Assembly (NCBI RefSeq): GCF_009730915.1
Contig: NC_052489.1
Location: 2,197,622-2,261,621, forward strand
Source of the DNA: Dioscorea cayenensis subsp. rotundata
Taxonomy: Eukaryota; Streptophyta; Magnoliopsida; Dioscoreales; Dioscoreaceae
DNA length: 64,000 bases
Reading direction: 5' to 3'
In this document: positions 52,653-64,000 of the stretch, in pieces
Position numbering within the stretch: position 1 is the first letter of the stretch
How the letters are laid out: each line of letters begins with the position of its first letter
The notes under the pieces: model-generated
What the model was told of the DNA's origin: nothing
What the model saw: the letters and a program-made list of their open reading frames with translations, nothing else
The model's database searches: none
Made by a program: the position numbers and the translations under genes

Positions 52653-53629
52653 AAACATCACATTGAGATTAGAAAAAGAAAGAGAAAAAAAGAATAGTGT
52701 ACAAGTGGGTGAGAGAATGCTGGGTCTTTTATAATTTATTTGGCCATGTACTATTGTGATTAATGATCTTACAATCTAGAATTCATCAAATGTTATCCAT
52801 TGTTCATCTTGTTTTTTATAATTCACAAAATTACTATTCATTAATTACAGTGTGTCTGTTCGATTTGAAATGGACAATGAGTTATGAACATTCATATTTT
52901 TTATAATTCATAAAAATTATTATTTATTAGTTACAGTGTATCCGTTCAATTTGAAAGGGATGCAAACGTTCTGTACTTTCCACTTTCATTTGTGATGGAA
53001 CACTGCAAAACATTGTGTTAAAACCAACTGAACTTGGATAATCTCTCTCTCTCATTATATATATATATACGGATTAAAGACCTACGCTAACGCTACGGGT
53101 TGAATATATAAAAAAAAAAATTTTATTTTTAAGATATTAATTTATTTACTTTAGTATGATATTTATCATTATTAAATTTATAAGATAAATTTATCATTAA
53201 AAAATAGTTATATATATAATAATATTATATTATAATTATTTAATATTTGATATTATGATAGTTTTATATATATGTTTTGCGGGGGAATTTTTAATAAGAA
53301 CTTGGCATATAACACTTTAATTATACATTTAATATGATTTGACTAAAACATTGAATAACATAACATTTTCATGAAATTTAAATTTATTTTTATATGCTTA
53401 TATGATAAATTAATATGTGTATAACAATAGTAGCATATCTAATGATAATACCATATACAATGAGGAAGAAATACAAAACACACATTTTATTACATATTTA
53501 GTCTTGTATTGAAATATTAACACACAACATTTATACTAAACTAAAATTTATTTTAATAACTAAGGAAACTAATTTTTTATTCGCATCCAAAAAAGAAATC
53601 ATGTATTGAAACAATCTTTTTTTTTTCTG

Positions 53630-54092
53630 TCAATTCATAAATAAATCTTGATTACTTTCATATTGTTCCGCTTCATTCAATCTCATCCTGGCCTCCAGCT
53701 CTTCCAACTTGTTAATAATCATCACAAGGCTTTCTGATAATAATTTGTTAGCATCCTTTTGATTTTCTAATTCATCTTTAATATCAAATAGTTCCTTTTC
53801 ATTCACATCTTTAATAATAATATTATAAATATTTTTAAGATGCTTTATAACACACAAGGCAGCAATATTTTCAGCTTTTTTTAGTATATACTTTTGATCC
53901 AAGCTGTTCATAAATTCCACAAATATCTTCAAATATGATTTTGGATAAAAAAAAACATAGTTTATAATATGGACCATGTTTTTCACATATGTATATTGCA
54001 GGCGATAATATTAATTTTTCCAAAAGTTTCTTAAGTATCACCTTAAATTGTATAGCAACAACAAATTGACCATCGTCTTCCATTTTTTTCAT
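53630..54092 (-). pseudogene. Degenerate ORF with a dsRNA-binding-motif-like domain
   Basis: On the minus strand, 53871-54092 reads MKKMEDDGQFVV, then SPAIYICEKHGPYYKLCFFL, and EQLGSKVYTKK. The neighbouring frame continues KAENIAALCVIKHLKNIYN. The run P-x-x-Y, GP, G-S-K...KK-AEN-AA-x-x-x-I-x-x-L follows the alpha-beta-beta-beta-alpha dsRBM plan seen in plant Dicer-like and DRB proteins. The frames join if the A7 run (T7 on plus, 53876-53882) is read as A6. The C-terminal part is charged and heptad-like (LEELEARMRLNEAEQ). Total about 150 aa. Very AT-rich codons. No catalytic RNase III or Argonaute parts are nearby. Confidence 0.45.
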
Positions 54093-55102
54093 CTATTGTG
54101 ATTTATTAAAAACAAGTAAAAATTCCAATCAATAAGTTGACCATAAAAACACAGAGATTTTTTTTTTTAAATGGGACAAACTTTATGGCCTATTTAGTAA
54201 ATGGGACAGCCTTTCACAGGCTAATTCCATATCAGCTCTATTGCCATCTCGTAGTGCATTTCATAGGAGGAAAATCTACTTTGTCAGGGATTTTTACATA
54301 AATAGCCTTAGACAATTTTTTTTTATGGAAAACATAAACATTATGCCAGAATACATTAAAACATATGTAAATTATTTTCACAATTTCCCTCGATCTATAT
54401 GTAAGGGGTATAAATGTTTTTTTGATAATAATCAAATAAAAAATAATAACGTTAACTCAACAATATGAATTTCTATCATATGTAATAGGAAAAACTCAAT
54501 ATCATTCTTATAAAATAAAACACACAAGAAAATATAAAATTTGAGAATGTAATTTTGCTTAACAAATTCACTCTTAAAGTGATGAATTCAATAGAATTGT
54601 TTGTTTTTTCATATTATTATATTTTATTTATATATAAAAAATATATTTTTTCCATCAGCTCCCTTTAACAGGTTATATATCTTGTTATATATCTTAATAT
54701 TATATTATATAAAGGCTGCCTCATACAGACATACAAAAAATTAATATTATATATATAAATATGCACAATGAAAACCTTTGCATCTACACATCTTGAAGTT
54801 GCTAATGCTCTCTGAGGTTGCTAATGACATGAAAAAATAGCTTAATGAAATTAACATAAAGAATTATATTTATTAATATTATTAAATACAAAATTAGTAA
54901 GTATAAAATTTACCTGATTTCTGGACGAGGGATAGGCTCAATCTGTCAAGCTTAAGATTAAGTATGTATGTTATAATGCAATGACTTATAATGGAATCAC
55001 ACCATTTTATAAGAGATGAAAGGTTATTTTTTTTGTTTTTTGTTTTGTTTTTTTTGTTTTTTTACTGTAGTAGTAGTAATATGTCAAAAGTAAAAAAAAA
55101 AA

Positions 55103-55405
55103 CCATTGACATCAACACCTAATTTGTAACCAATTATAGATTATATCAATTTAAAATATCAACAATTGTGGCTCAATCATGCTAGTAAATCTTGCAGCAT
55201 CACATCAACTATTTAAAAAAGTTTATTTTCTTCACATGTCTAATGACTATAACAACCCATTAACATCAACACCTAATTTGTAACCAATTATAGACTATAT
55301 CAATTTAAAATGTCAACAATTGTGGCTCAATCATGCTAGTAAATCTTGCAACATCACATCAACCATTTAAAAAAGTATTTTTTCTTTCCATATCTAATGA
55401 CGGTA
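55103..55405. repeat. Two-copy 154-bp tandem repeat upstream of the DNA polymerase gene
   Basis: Units start at 55103 and 55257 with CCATTRACATCAACACCTAA. They are about 93% alike through CTCAATCATGCTAGTAAATC and CATCACATCAAC. The array ends roughly 460 bp before the polymerase start codon. Confidence 0.85.
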
Positions 55406-55868
55406 ACAGCACATTGCCAATCAGCAAATAATATATTTTTTTCTAGCTTTACAGACTAAGTAATGAAAAGGCAGAACGGAGCGGAAGGGGGAAAGTCGGA
55501 AAAAATAGGGAGCAAAGAAAGAGGGATCGGCGAGAGCAAAGGGATGAAAATCATTGAGATGAGGAGATCAGTGTTGGAAAGGCAACAAGCAAAAAAAAAA
55601 AAAACAACTCTCTATATGGATATATGTTACGGTGGCGTAAACGTAATTAAATTGTGTTTCGAGGGTTTTTATAAAAAAGGCAGCGTGAACGACCGCCACA
55701 AGCTTAAACCCTTGTCCTCAAGCTCTTGCTTCTCAATCCCTTTCGTTTTCTAGGGTTTTAGGTCCTCCCTCTCTGGAGGTTGGGTTCGTCTTGCTGCACC
55801 TTGGGTCTTCATCTCCGGCCTCCAAGACGGCACCTTCCGGCAAGCTTGGCCGGATTCCGGTAGCGGCC

Positions 55869-58800
55869 ATGGCGGCGGCGGCGGCGGCGACCGGCTTCTT
55901 CCCAACTCGTTCTCTCCGTTGTTTTTCCACCTCGTCCAGCCTTATCTTTGCTTAGGTATGCGAGATATCCTGTCGTTGGTGTGATTGTGTTGTTCAATTT
56001 TGGATTTTTTTTTGGGATGTTTTTGATTTTTTTGTCTTCTGTGCTTGTAGGAGAGACTTGGGCTCGTCGGCGTTCACGAGTCCTAATCTCGTCAAGCCTG
56101 GGATTAGGGATACGTTCTTGAAGTGCTCCGGGTCTATCTTGATTGAAGAACAACCACCTCCGGCTGACTGGAAGGAAGCGACGCGGCAGCTCCTGGATGA
56201 GAGCGCTTATTACAGAGTGCCGGTTGTCAAGACTGCGAATGTTGATCATGTGCTGCGGAAACCTTTTGATAAGCCGGAGGGGTTGAAGCTGAATGGTGAT
56301 AAGAGTGTTGAGGTTGGTTTTGGAGAAAGGAAAATGAGTGAATTGAATGTTAAAGAGCATATGAGTCACCAGGAAGTCTCAGAGATGCATCAGAAGAGGC
56401 TTGCTCGTATATATGACAAAGTTCTTGTTGTTGAGGATTTGAAGACGGCTAGGAAAGTTGTTAATATGCTCACAACCAAGTACAGGGAATTGGTGTATGC
56501 TTGCGATACAGAGGCAAGTCATAAGTGGTTCATTTTCTGTTGTTTCTTGTTAACTGCACTGAAATCTGGTTTTTTTGGTTAATTATTTGTGCTTGACACG
56601 AATGTAATTGCAAGTCCTATCTGTTCGACGACACTAGAATTCACATGCCAATGGTAACGTATCTAAAATTTAAAGGAATTTTTAAAGTTTGAAAATTTTT
56701 TCTTGTTGGATTTTCTTTGTGGTTCTTTCATTTCTAGTGGCTTATAGGATGTTTGATGATCTTGTAGATATTCTTATGTGTGATTTTCTTTGGAGCAATT
56801 TGTTAGAATTTGAAGATTTTGCAGTGAGATAACTTGTTTTAGTAAACAGGTTTCTGCGATTGATGTGAAAGAGGAGACTCCTGTTGATCATGGAGAGATT
56901 ATATGCTTTAGTATATATTCTGGTTCGCAAGTTGACTTTGGAGATGGGAAGTCTTGTATTTGGGTGGATGTGCTTGATGGTGGCAAGGGCCTTTTGATGG
57001 AGTTTGCTCCTTTTTTTGAAGACCCATCAATCAAGAAGGTAACTTGAAAATTGAGATTCCCTTGTAAGCCTTATTTGGTGTTTGTTTTCTTTTTGTTAGT
57101 AGCTTTGCCATTCTTTCTATCAGGATGAACCATTGGTGTTGGTTATTGATTATTATTGTACACATGCCGTTTTGTGCTGAATATATATTGCTTACTACCA
57201 ATGCATTATCATTTCCTTGTAGAGTTAAGATTTTCATAAACTAATTGCATAACACCATGCTCTACCTAATATAATTGTAAGAGTCAATCCCTGAACATAG
57301 CCTTCTCCTTGACAATAAGGAAAATTGAAAGATTTGGGAAGGATTTCATTTCGCCTTCACTAACACAGCCTCAACTTGTGACTGCTACGCTGGCTTATAT
57401 GGTTTCCTTTATTCGCATTAAATGGTTTGCTTATAATTTATGCCTATAATTATGGCAATGATCCCTAAAGATGTTCTTCTTCGTCTTCTTCTTTTTCTTT
57501 TTCTTTTCTTCATTTTGTAGGTTTGGCATAACTATAGCTTTGACAGTCATGTTATAGAGAACTATGGGATCAAGATTTCTGGGTTTCATGCAGACACCAT
57601 GCATCTTGCACGGCTTTGGGATTCTTCAAGAAGAATCGATGGTGGGTATTCACTTGAAGCACTCACAAGTGATCCTAAGGTCATTTCTAAAGAAACATCC
57701 TCTGACAGTTCCCAGAACAAGAAAAGGGATCTATCATTAGATGATGATTTACTGGTTGGGAAGATTTCAATGAAATCAATCTTTGGTAAGAAAAAGGTTA
57801 AAAAAGATGGGTCAGAAGGAAAGCTTATAACCATTGCTCCTGTGGAAACACTTCAAAGAGATTCTAGGATACCATGGATTTGCTATTCTGCCTTAGATTC
57901 AATTAGCACTTTAAAGCTTTTTGATAGCTTGAAAGTGAAACTAGAGCAGATGGAATGGTTTATTGATGGAATTAAAAGAGGGAACATGTATGATTTCTAT
58001 GAGGAGTATTGGCAGCCATTTGGTAATCTCTTAGTCAAGATGGAATCAGAGGGAATGCTTGTTGATCGCACTTATCTTTCAGAGATAGAAAAGATTGCCA
58101 TTGCAGAACAACAAGTGGCTGCTGACAGGTTTCGGAAATGGGCATCTAAGTACTGTCTGGATGCTAAGTACATGAATGTAGGGAGTGATGCTCAGCTGCG
58201 TCAGCTATTCTTTGGTGGCATACTTAATAGGTACAGTGCAAAGGCTTCTGAACAGAGAATTCACTAAGTTGACTGTTTTTCTACATTTTGATTAAATATT
58301 TTCTTATTCTCCATTTTTTTAAAATTGTATAAGTTTTGATGCAGACTTGCAGAAGGCTGCCAATTTGTTGAATCGTTTCATTCTAGTTTGATGCTTCTAT
58401 TTTTGGTTGGCTGCATCATAAGTTACCTCTAGACACAGCCTATTCACCAATGATTTTCTGTGATTTTCCATTATGTAAAAGTTGTAGCTTTATGCAATTG
58501 AAATTTGTGCAACCACTTGTGTTTCTGGGTTATAGGTTCTGTAGCTATTCCTGATGTGGAATCTGTTTTCCTTTTGTTATATTTGCAAGATAAAATTTAG
58601 CAAATTCTAACATCTAGATTTTTCTTTAATGGTTCACAGGTTTACACAATATGATGAAATCATATACATACTCTTGTCTATTATAGTGAAATGTATTATC
58701 TGTCCCATATATACTGAGCCTAGTGTTTAATGCAAGTACTTGAGTCGTAGGTTGGTGCAAATTATTACCATACAAGGGTAAGTGCTTTTTTCTTTTTTGT

Positions 58801-61800
58801 TTCTCTATAGCTGAATTCATTTACAGTTCAGTCCTCTTCTGTTCTATCTGTCCTCACCTTATTGTGAACCTTGTCTTGTGGGGAGCGAAGTATTCTGAAA
58901 TATAAGGTTGACAACTAGATATTGTGAAGATGTCTATATGATTATTTTAGAACATTTAATATAATGATTCTGTCGTGCTTTTTAATGTTCTTATCAGCCA
59001 TGTGGATTCATGCTTAGGATTACCTCGTTGGCATGTGTGCAAGTTTTATTCTAGAAAAATCATCAAGGCCAAAGAAGTTAAGTGACATACTGCGTCCTTT
59101 CTTGTGCTAGTCCATTTTGACATCCATTAGCCATTGGAAAATATGTAGAGAATTCTTAGCTGAACCGGCTATTATTTGTTTTATCTTAGTACAGTTCATG
59201 TCTGTCTTTCCATATTGTCTGTTCATCTTCTCTCCATTCAACTTCTATAATTGTTGAGTGTTGATTTTTTTTTTTTTATTCTTTGTTTTGTTTTTCAATG
59301 TTCTTTGATACTCTGTGTTTCAGCAAAGATGGAAATGCTAGTTTGCCCGCCTCAAAGACATTTAAAGTGCCTAATACTGAGACTATTATCGAAGATGGCA
59401 AGAAGACTCCTTCAAAATATCGCACTATTACACTGCATAATTTACTGGAGGATCCTCTCAAGATGCAACCTGAGATATATACTGCTAGTGGTTGGCCTTC
59501 AGTCAGTGGTGATGCTCTGAAAGGCTTTGCTGGGAAGATCCCAATGGAGGAGGTCTTTTTGATGGATGAAGAATCTGGATATGCAGCTGATAATAGTAAT
59601 GCAATTATAACTGAACATGCTGAAGTGGCTGATAAGAAAAAGAAAATATCACATAAGTTAAATAAAAAAGAAGCATCCACATATGGTAAGGCATATGCTG
59701 CATTTGGAGAAGGTAGGGAGGGGAAGGATGCTTGTCATGCTATTGCAGCTCTCTGTGAAGTCTGTTCAATTGATTCCTTGATATCAAATTTCATTTTTCC
59801 ACTGCAGGTATGAAGATACCTTGATAGTTTCAGAAATTCAATCTTGATATGTATTTTCCATTGTCTGTGCTTTCGATTATTGTAAATTTTTGTTCAGTTT
59901 GTTTAACCGCCTTGTGCTGCCTTGTGCTTTTTATCCTCTATTTTAGAGGCTCTATGTGACAACAAGGATTCCAGTGCACTTTCAAAAATTGTAGACACTC
60001 ATGCACCTATGACAATGTTTTGTGGTAGCAATTTATTATGGCTCATAACTAAATGAATTGTATAGAGGTGCTTATTTGTGTTAATGGTGTATGCTTTTTA
60101 TATTTTTTGGTTCTTATTTAGATCTTATGAAGCTAACTAATGGTACTCACTTCTTTTGGCCTCAGGGAAGTCATATATCTGGTAAAAATGGGCGCGTTCA
60201 TTGTTCTTTGAACATTAACACAGAAACTGGACGGCTATCTGCCAGGAGGCCAAACTTGCAGGTTCTTGGCATTACTTGTTTTGCCTCATTTTGTTGTATA
60301 GTTTGAGAAATAGTGGCCAAGTGTTATGGAGTTTGTTAAAAATCTTTTCACACCTCTAATTTGTTAGAGATTCCAAAAATTTCATCCAGAAAGTAATGCA
60401 TTGATCTTATTACTAATTGCTGGTAACTTTCCTTGTTGGTTTGATTTTGACCTGTGAACTTACATCTAGGCATATATGAGGTGTTTGGCTGTGCTTGTAA
60501 TAAATTGGATTTGGGTCTTTGAAGTTTGAATCCGTTTGGAGGGTAACTTTATCTCGATTTTGACTAAGCTTTGACTTAATTTATTCTGATTAAAATAAAC
60601 ATTTTATTATCAAGATTCTGAACCAGTTTATCCCAACTTATTCTCCAACCAAACACCAGTGTAATGTTGTTTGGTTTATTTTATTTTCCCAGAAGTTGTT
60701 CACTACTCTAGCACTTGGCATCTCTTCCTGTTACGCTAGCCTCAATATCACATGTCTCACTGATGACTTTTTTTTTTTTGAACCAGAACCAACCTGCTTT
60801 GGAAAAGGATCGATATAAAATACGACAGGCTTTTATTGCCAAACCAGGAAACTCCCTTATAGTTGCCGATTATGGACAGGTCTCTGGATTATTTTTTTCT
60901 CAGGAAATAGAAGGATGCGTACGATTGACTTGATTTTCTGTTTCTTACTATTTTCGTGTATTGTCTAGTTGGAGCTTAGGATATTAGCACACCTTGCAAA
61001 CTGCGAGAGCATGTTGCAAGCCTTTGAGGCTGGTGGAGATTTCCATTCTAGGACAGCTATGAACATGTATGAACATATTCGTGAAGCTGTAGACAACAAG
61101 AAGGTACTTCTTGAGTGGCATCCCCAACCTGGTCAAGAGAAACCTCCGGTTCCTTTGTTAAAGGTAAGGAGCTCCTAATTGACCCTTTATGTTGTCGTAG
61201 TTCTGTGCGTGATGGAGGATGTCAATGATAGCTACTGATTGAGATGAAGTCCTTGAATAGATAATAATGTTATGAAGGTTATCGAGTGGTAGGTTCCTTG
61301 CCAACCTATCAAGGTAAATTCAAGGAAAGCAACACTGAAATTTCGGTTCTGTCGCTGCCATTCTGTGTTTACAGTTAAATTTATATTTGCCGTGTTTTAT
61401 ATAGACCCACGTATTGTTGTTGGAAACTTCTCAACTTCTGATACATAGTAAAATTAAATAGATTGGCAAATGATACAAGCCTATCAGATCCTGAGTGGAA
61501 TTGTAATTTACATTCCTATTCCATGTGCAGGATGCTTTTGCAGCAGAAAGAAGAAAGGCGAAAATGCTAAATTTCTCAATTGCCTACGGAAAAACTCCAG
61601 TTGGACTTGCGAGGGATTGGAAGGTATACCTTTGAAAATTAATTTATGTAGGAGAGCTAGCTGAAATAAATCTAGAAAATCTCCTCACAAGAACACTTAA
61701 AAAATGGCTATAACTTCGCAACTTATCATATATTTGTATTCATATGCTGCATGCTCGATATATATCATTGTCAGTTTTAGGGAAATCCTGAATATCAAAC

Positions 61801-63727
61801 TAGTAATGAATTGTTTTGTCAGCTATAAATTTGTAGCAATTTATGAATGATGCTGTAAAAATGATTTCATACACAAATGCTTCCTAAAGCAATATAAGAT
61901 TTCTATGTACTAGAATAGTTATGGATTTGTACCAGGTTGGTACTTTTTTTGGATTTTTTTTAAAGATGTTTTGTGGGCATAACTATTTAGTTGTAGCTAT
62001 AAAAATGGATAGTATACTTTTATAAAAAAAGTAAGAAAAAGAAAAAGAACAAAAAGATACTATGCTAATAACATGTAATATGGAAGATATATGACTTCAT
62101 ATAAATTATTATATTTCCTTGGTCCATGATGTTTGCTCATGTCTCATATTTATCCAAGTAATTCATGCATTAGCTAGGATGAGTATTATCATTCTCATGT
62201 ATTTGCATGTGCGGAACTTATCTTGATACAACTTTGCACTCAGGTTTCTGTCACAGATGCAAGAAAGACAGTGAATCTCTGGTATAATGATAGAAAGGAA
62301 GTTCTGAAATGGCAAGAAGAGAGGAAAGCACAAGCTGCTCGGGAACAGCTTGTATACACATTACTTGGGCGTGCACGGCGGTTCCCTCCTATTTCCAAAG
62401 CAACCAATGCCCAGAAAGGCCATATTGAACGAGCTGCTATTAATACCCCAGTACAGGTACTTGTTTTCCTATCAACTTGCAGTCACTCCTGGGTATATTT
62501 CTTCTGCCATCCTATTATTGTGTATGTTTTTAATGAGTCATTGATATATGCAAACTTGTTTATAAATAATGTGTTAAATTCAATTTCTGTTTGGATTTTT
62601 GTGGATTTTTTATTCAATAAAAAAAATTAACTTGATAAACAACCCATGATTAGCCAAATAACTGACAAAAGTTTCATCTACTAATTCATTGAATATTTTC
62701 CCTTGTTTAATATTGTTTTTCATGCAATATATGGATGTGTAACTGTGCCTATGGATTGATTAGAGAGGATGAGAGATTGTTGATAACTTACAAGCTGATT
62801 AATATTGTTTCTGACATGAAGTTGATGAATAGAGAGGAGTCTCATTTGATTGTTATAGTCTTGAACTGGCAATGACTTTGATATAGTAGCTTGATTAACT
62901 ATCTTAGATGGCCTTTAGGCCTTTAAGTTGTTAGTTATTGGAGGTTGGAATCGTTGGATGTGATTCTTCTTTTAAGAGAGCCTTCAAAATTTTCCTGAAA
63001 GAGACGGAAGAAAAATAAAAGAATTAGCTATCTTAGATGGTCATCAGACTTTCAAGATGCCAACGGGAATCTGTATCCTTCACTGATAGTATTTTTTCTT
63101 TTCTAATTTCGTTTAATATAAATGATGTGTATATCATTGTCAAATGAATGGAAATGGAAACACAGAATTGCTTCTGATCTTTCAAGCAGGATTGTAAAAA
63201 TGGTTAGAAGAGCACAAAATATAAGAAGAGAAGTTTTGGTCTAAACTTGGAATTTTGTTATTTTAGCTGCTGAATTTAATGAGAATTTATTTTATTGATC
63301 TTAGTTAATTCACATAGTTTACTCTCACATGTTTTTCTTTCGCTCTATCGTTACAACAGGGCAGTGCAGCAGATGTTGCTATGTGTGCAATGCTTGAGAT
63401 AGACAGAAATCCTCGTCTAAAGGAGCTAGGATGGAAACTGCTCTTGCAGGTTCTTCTGATGCACTTTCTATTTTTCAACTTTTTTCTTTTTTGTAATCTT
63501 TGATCTTGATTTAAGAAAAGTAGGCAATTTCTAGGGAATAATAAAATTATTTATTTTGGATATAGGTGCATGATGAAGTGATATTAGAAGGGCCTACAGA
63601 ATCTGCTGAACTCGCTAAGGAGATCGTTGTCGAGTGCATGTCGAAACCCTTCTATGGAACAAACTTCCTCAAAGTCGACCTAGCTGTTGATGCCAAGTGC
63701 GCACAGAACTGGTATGCTGCCAAGTAA
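55869..63727 (+). CDS. POLI: Plant organellar DNA polymerase (POP, POLIA/POLIB family A)
   Basis: Twelve exons: 55869-55955 (see below), 56051-56513, 56850-57038, 57521-58230, 59324-59807, 60166-60261, 60787-60879, 60969-61163, 61531-61623, 62244-62456, 63360-63449 and 63566-63727; about 957 aa. The enzyme copies chloroplast and mitochondrial DNA and has 3'-5' proofreading. Exonuclease motifs are YACDTE (Exo I), WHNYSFDSHVIENYGIKISG (Exo II) and CYSALDSISTLKLF (Exo III). Polymerase motif A is LIVADYGQ|LELRILAHL, split by an intron. Motif B is KAKMLNFSIAYGKTPVGLAR, and motif C is VHDEVILEG. Exons 2-12 keep phase. The intron after exon 2 uses a GC donor (GAG|GCAAGT). Exon 1 encodes a transit-like start (MAAAAAATGFFPTRSLRCFS). 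Its good GTATGC donor would put a TAG in frame; the weak donor TC|GTCCAG at 55934 keeps frame. Confidence 0.93.
58231..59323 (+). other. Long intron 4 of the DNA polymerase gene
   Basis: Bounded by AG|GTACAG and TTTCAG|C, in consistent phase. No embedded gene recognised. Confidence 0.85.
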
Positions 63728-64000
63728 TTAAGCAGGTTTTATGAGTATCAGATCCTTGTTTTGATCACAAATACGAGCCCCATTTTTGTGGCTGTCCTAG
63801 TATCGCTTAAGCGTATGGCTCATCTTGATCGAGAGATCGATAACATCAATCATAACGGCTGTCGAAAAAGATGCATTTTACGTTCATAATGGTACTGATG
63901 GTGGTGCTCAGACTACAGCTTCTTGTACACTAAATTATCGGAAATTGGCTGGTTTCTTCTGACCTAATGTCTTGCCTACATGTATGTAACATGTGAGAGT
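63728..64000 (+). other. 3' UTR and flank of the DNA polymerase gene
   Basis: Non-coding, follows the TAA at 63725-63727. No further gene starts before the window edge. Confidence 0.6.

Overview
The window is nuclear DNA from a flowering plant. It is AT-rich, the genes carry many GT-AG introns, and plastid, mitochondrial and stomatal plant gene families are present. Intergenic space is filled with small plant transposons: TRIM retrotransposons, tRNA-derived SINEs, foldback MITEs and a Mutator-like element. GC content is low even in most exons, so a grass is unlikely. I cannot choose between a eudicot and a non-grass monocot from sequence alone. One run of exactly 1000 N (28309-29308) marks a scaffold join.

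Layout. 1-128 (-) is the 5' end of a nuclear protein gene, possibly a UBA2-type RNA-binding protein. 129-10900 has no firm gene and holds diverged tandem repeats, two TRIMs (2543-2980 and 7445-8003), SINEs and MITE-like foldbacks. 12687-15169 (+) is a clade I TGA bZIP factor (TGA1/TGA4-like). 17135-20165 (+) is phosphopantothenate-cysteine ligase (COAB). It converges on a gamma-glutamyltransferase (GGT1/2-like, 20457-23938, -), which is followed by the PPR gene PPR5/EMB2453 (25491-27756, -) and a tRNA-Trp (27940-28011, -). 28243-35219 is a decayed Mutator-like transposon with about 166-bp terminal inverted repeats; the N gap lies inside its left repeat. 36411-36903 (+) encodes a secreted EPF2-like stomatal peptide. 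40280-40776 is a broken RNase H-like fragment. 43219-43959 (-) is the intronless nuclear gene for the chloroplast ATP synthase delta subunit, with degenerate copies of its 3' end behind it. 44130-55400 is mostly gene-poor, with a possible 101-aa orphan gene and a degenerate dsRNA-binding-motif ORF. 55869-63727 (+) is the plant organellar DNA polymerase (POLIA/POLIB type).

The genes do not form an operon. Several touch organelle biology: PPR5 (chloroplast RNA), AtpD (chloroplast ATP synthase), the organellar DNA polymerase, and COAB (coenzyme A). GGT and TGA1 relate to glutathione and redox or defence. From memory, Arabidopsis GGT1/GGT2 and PPR5 are near neighbours on chromosome 4 (At4g39620-At4g39650), so the pair here looks like conserved microsynteny.

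The most useful observations are these. The 1000-N gap appears to be an artefact, because the contig ends overlap by about 31 bp. A 1-bp homopolymer insertion breaks the GGT reading frame, and similar +1 homopolymer changes occur elsewhere. The TGA1-like protein lacks both redox cysteines. Paired TGACG motifs lie upstream of that TGA gene. The polymerase gene has a GC-AG intron and a frame problem in its first exon. No clearly new biological system was found.
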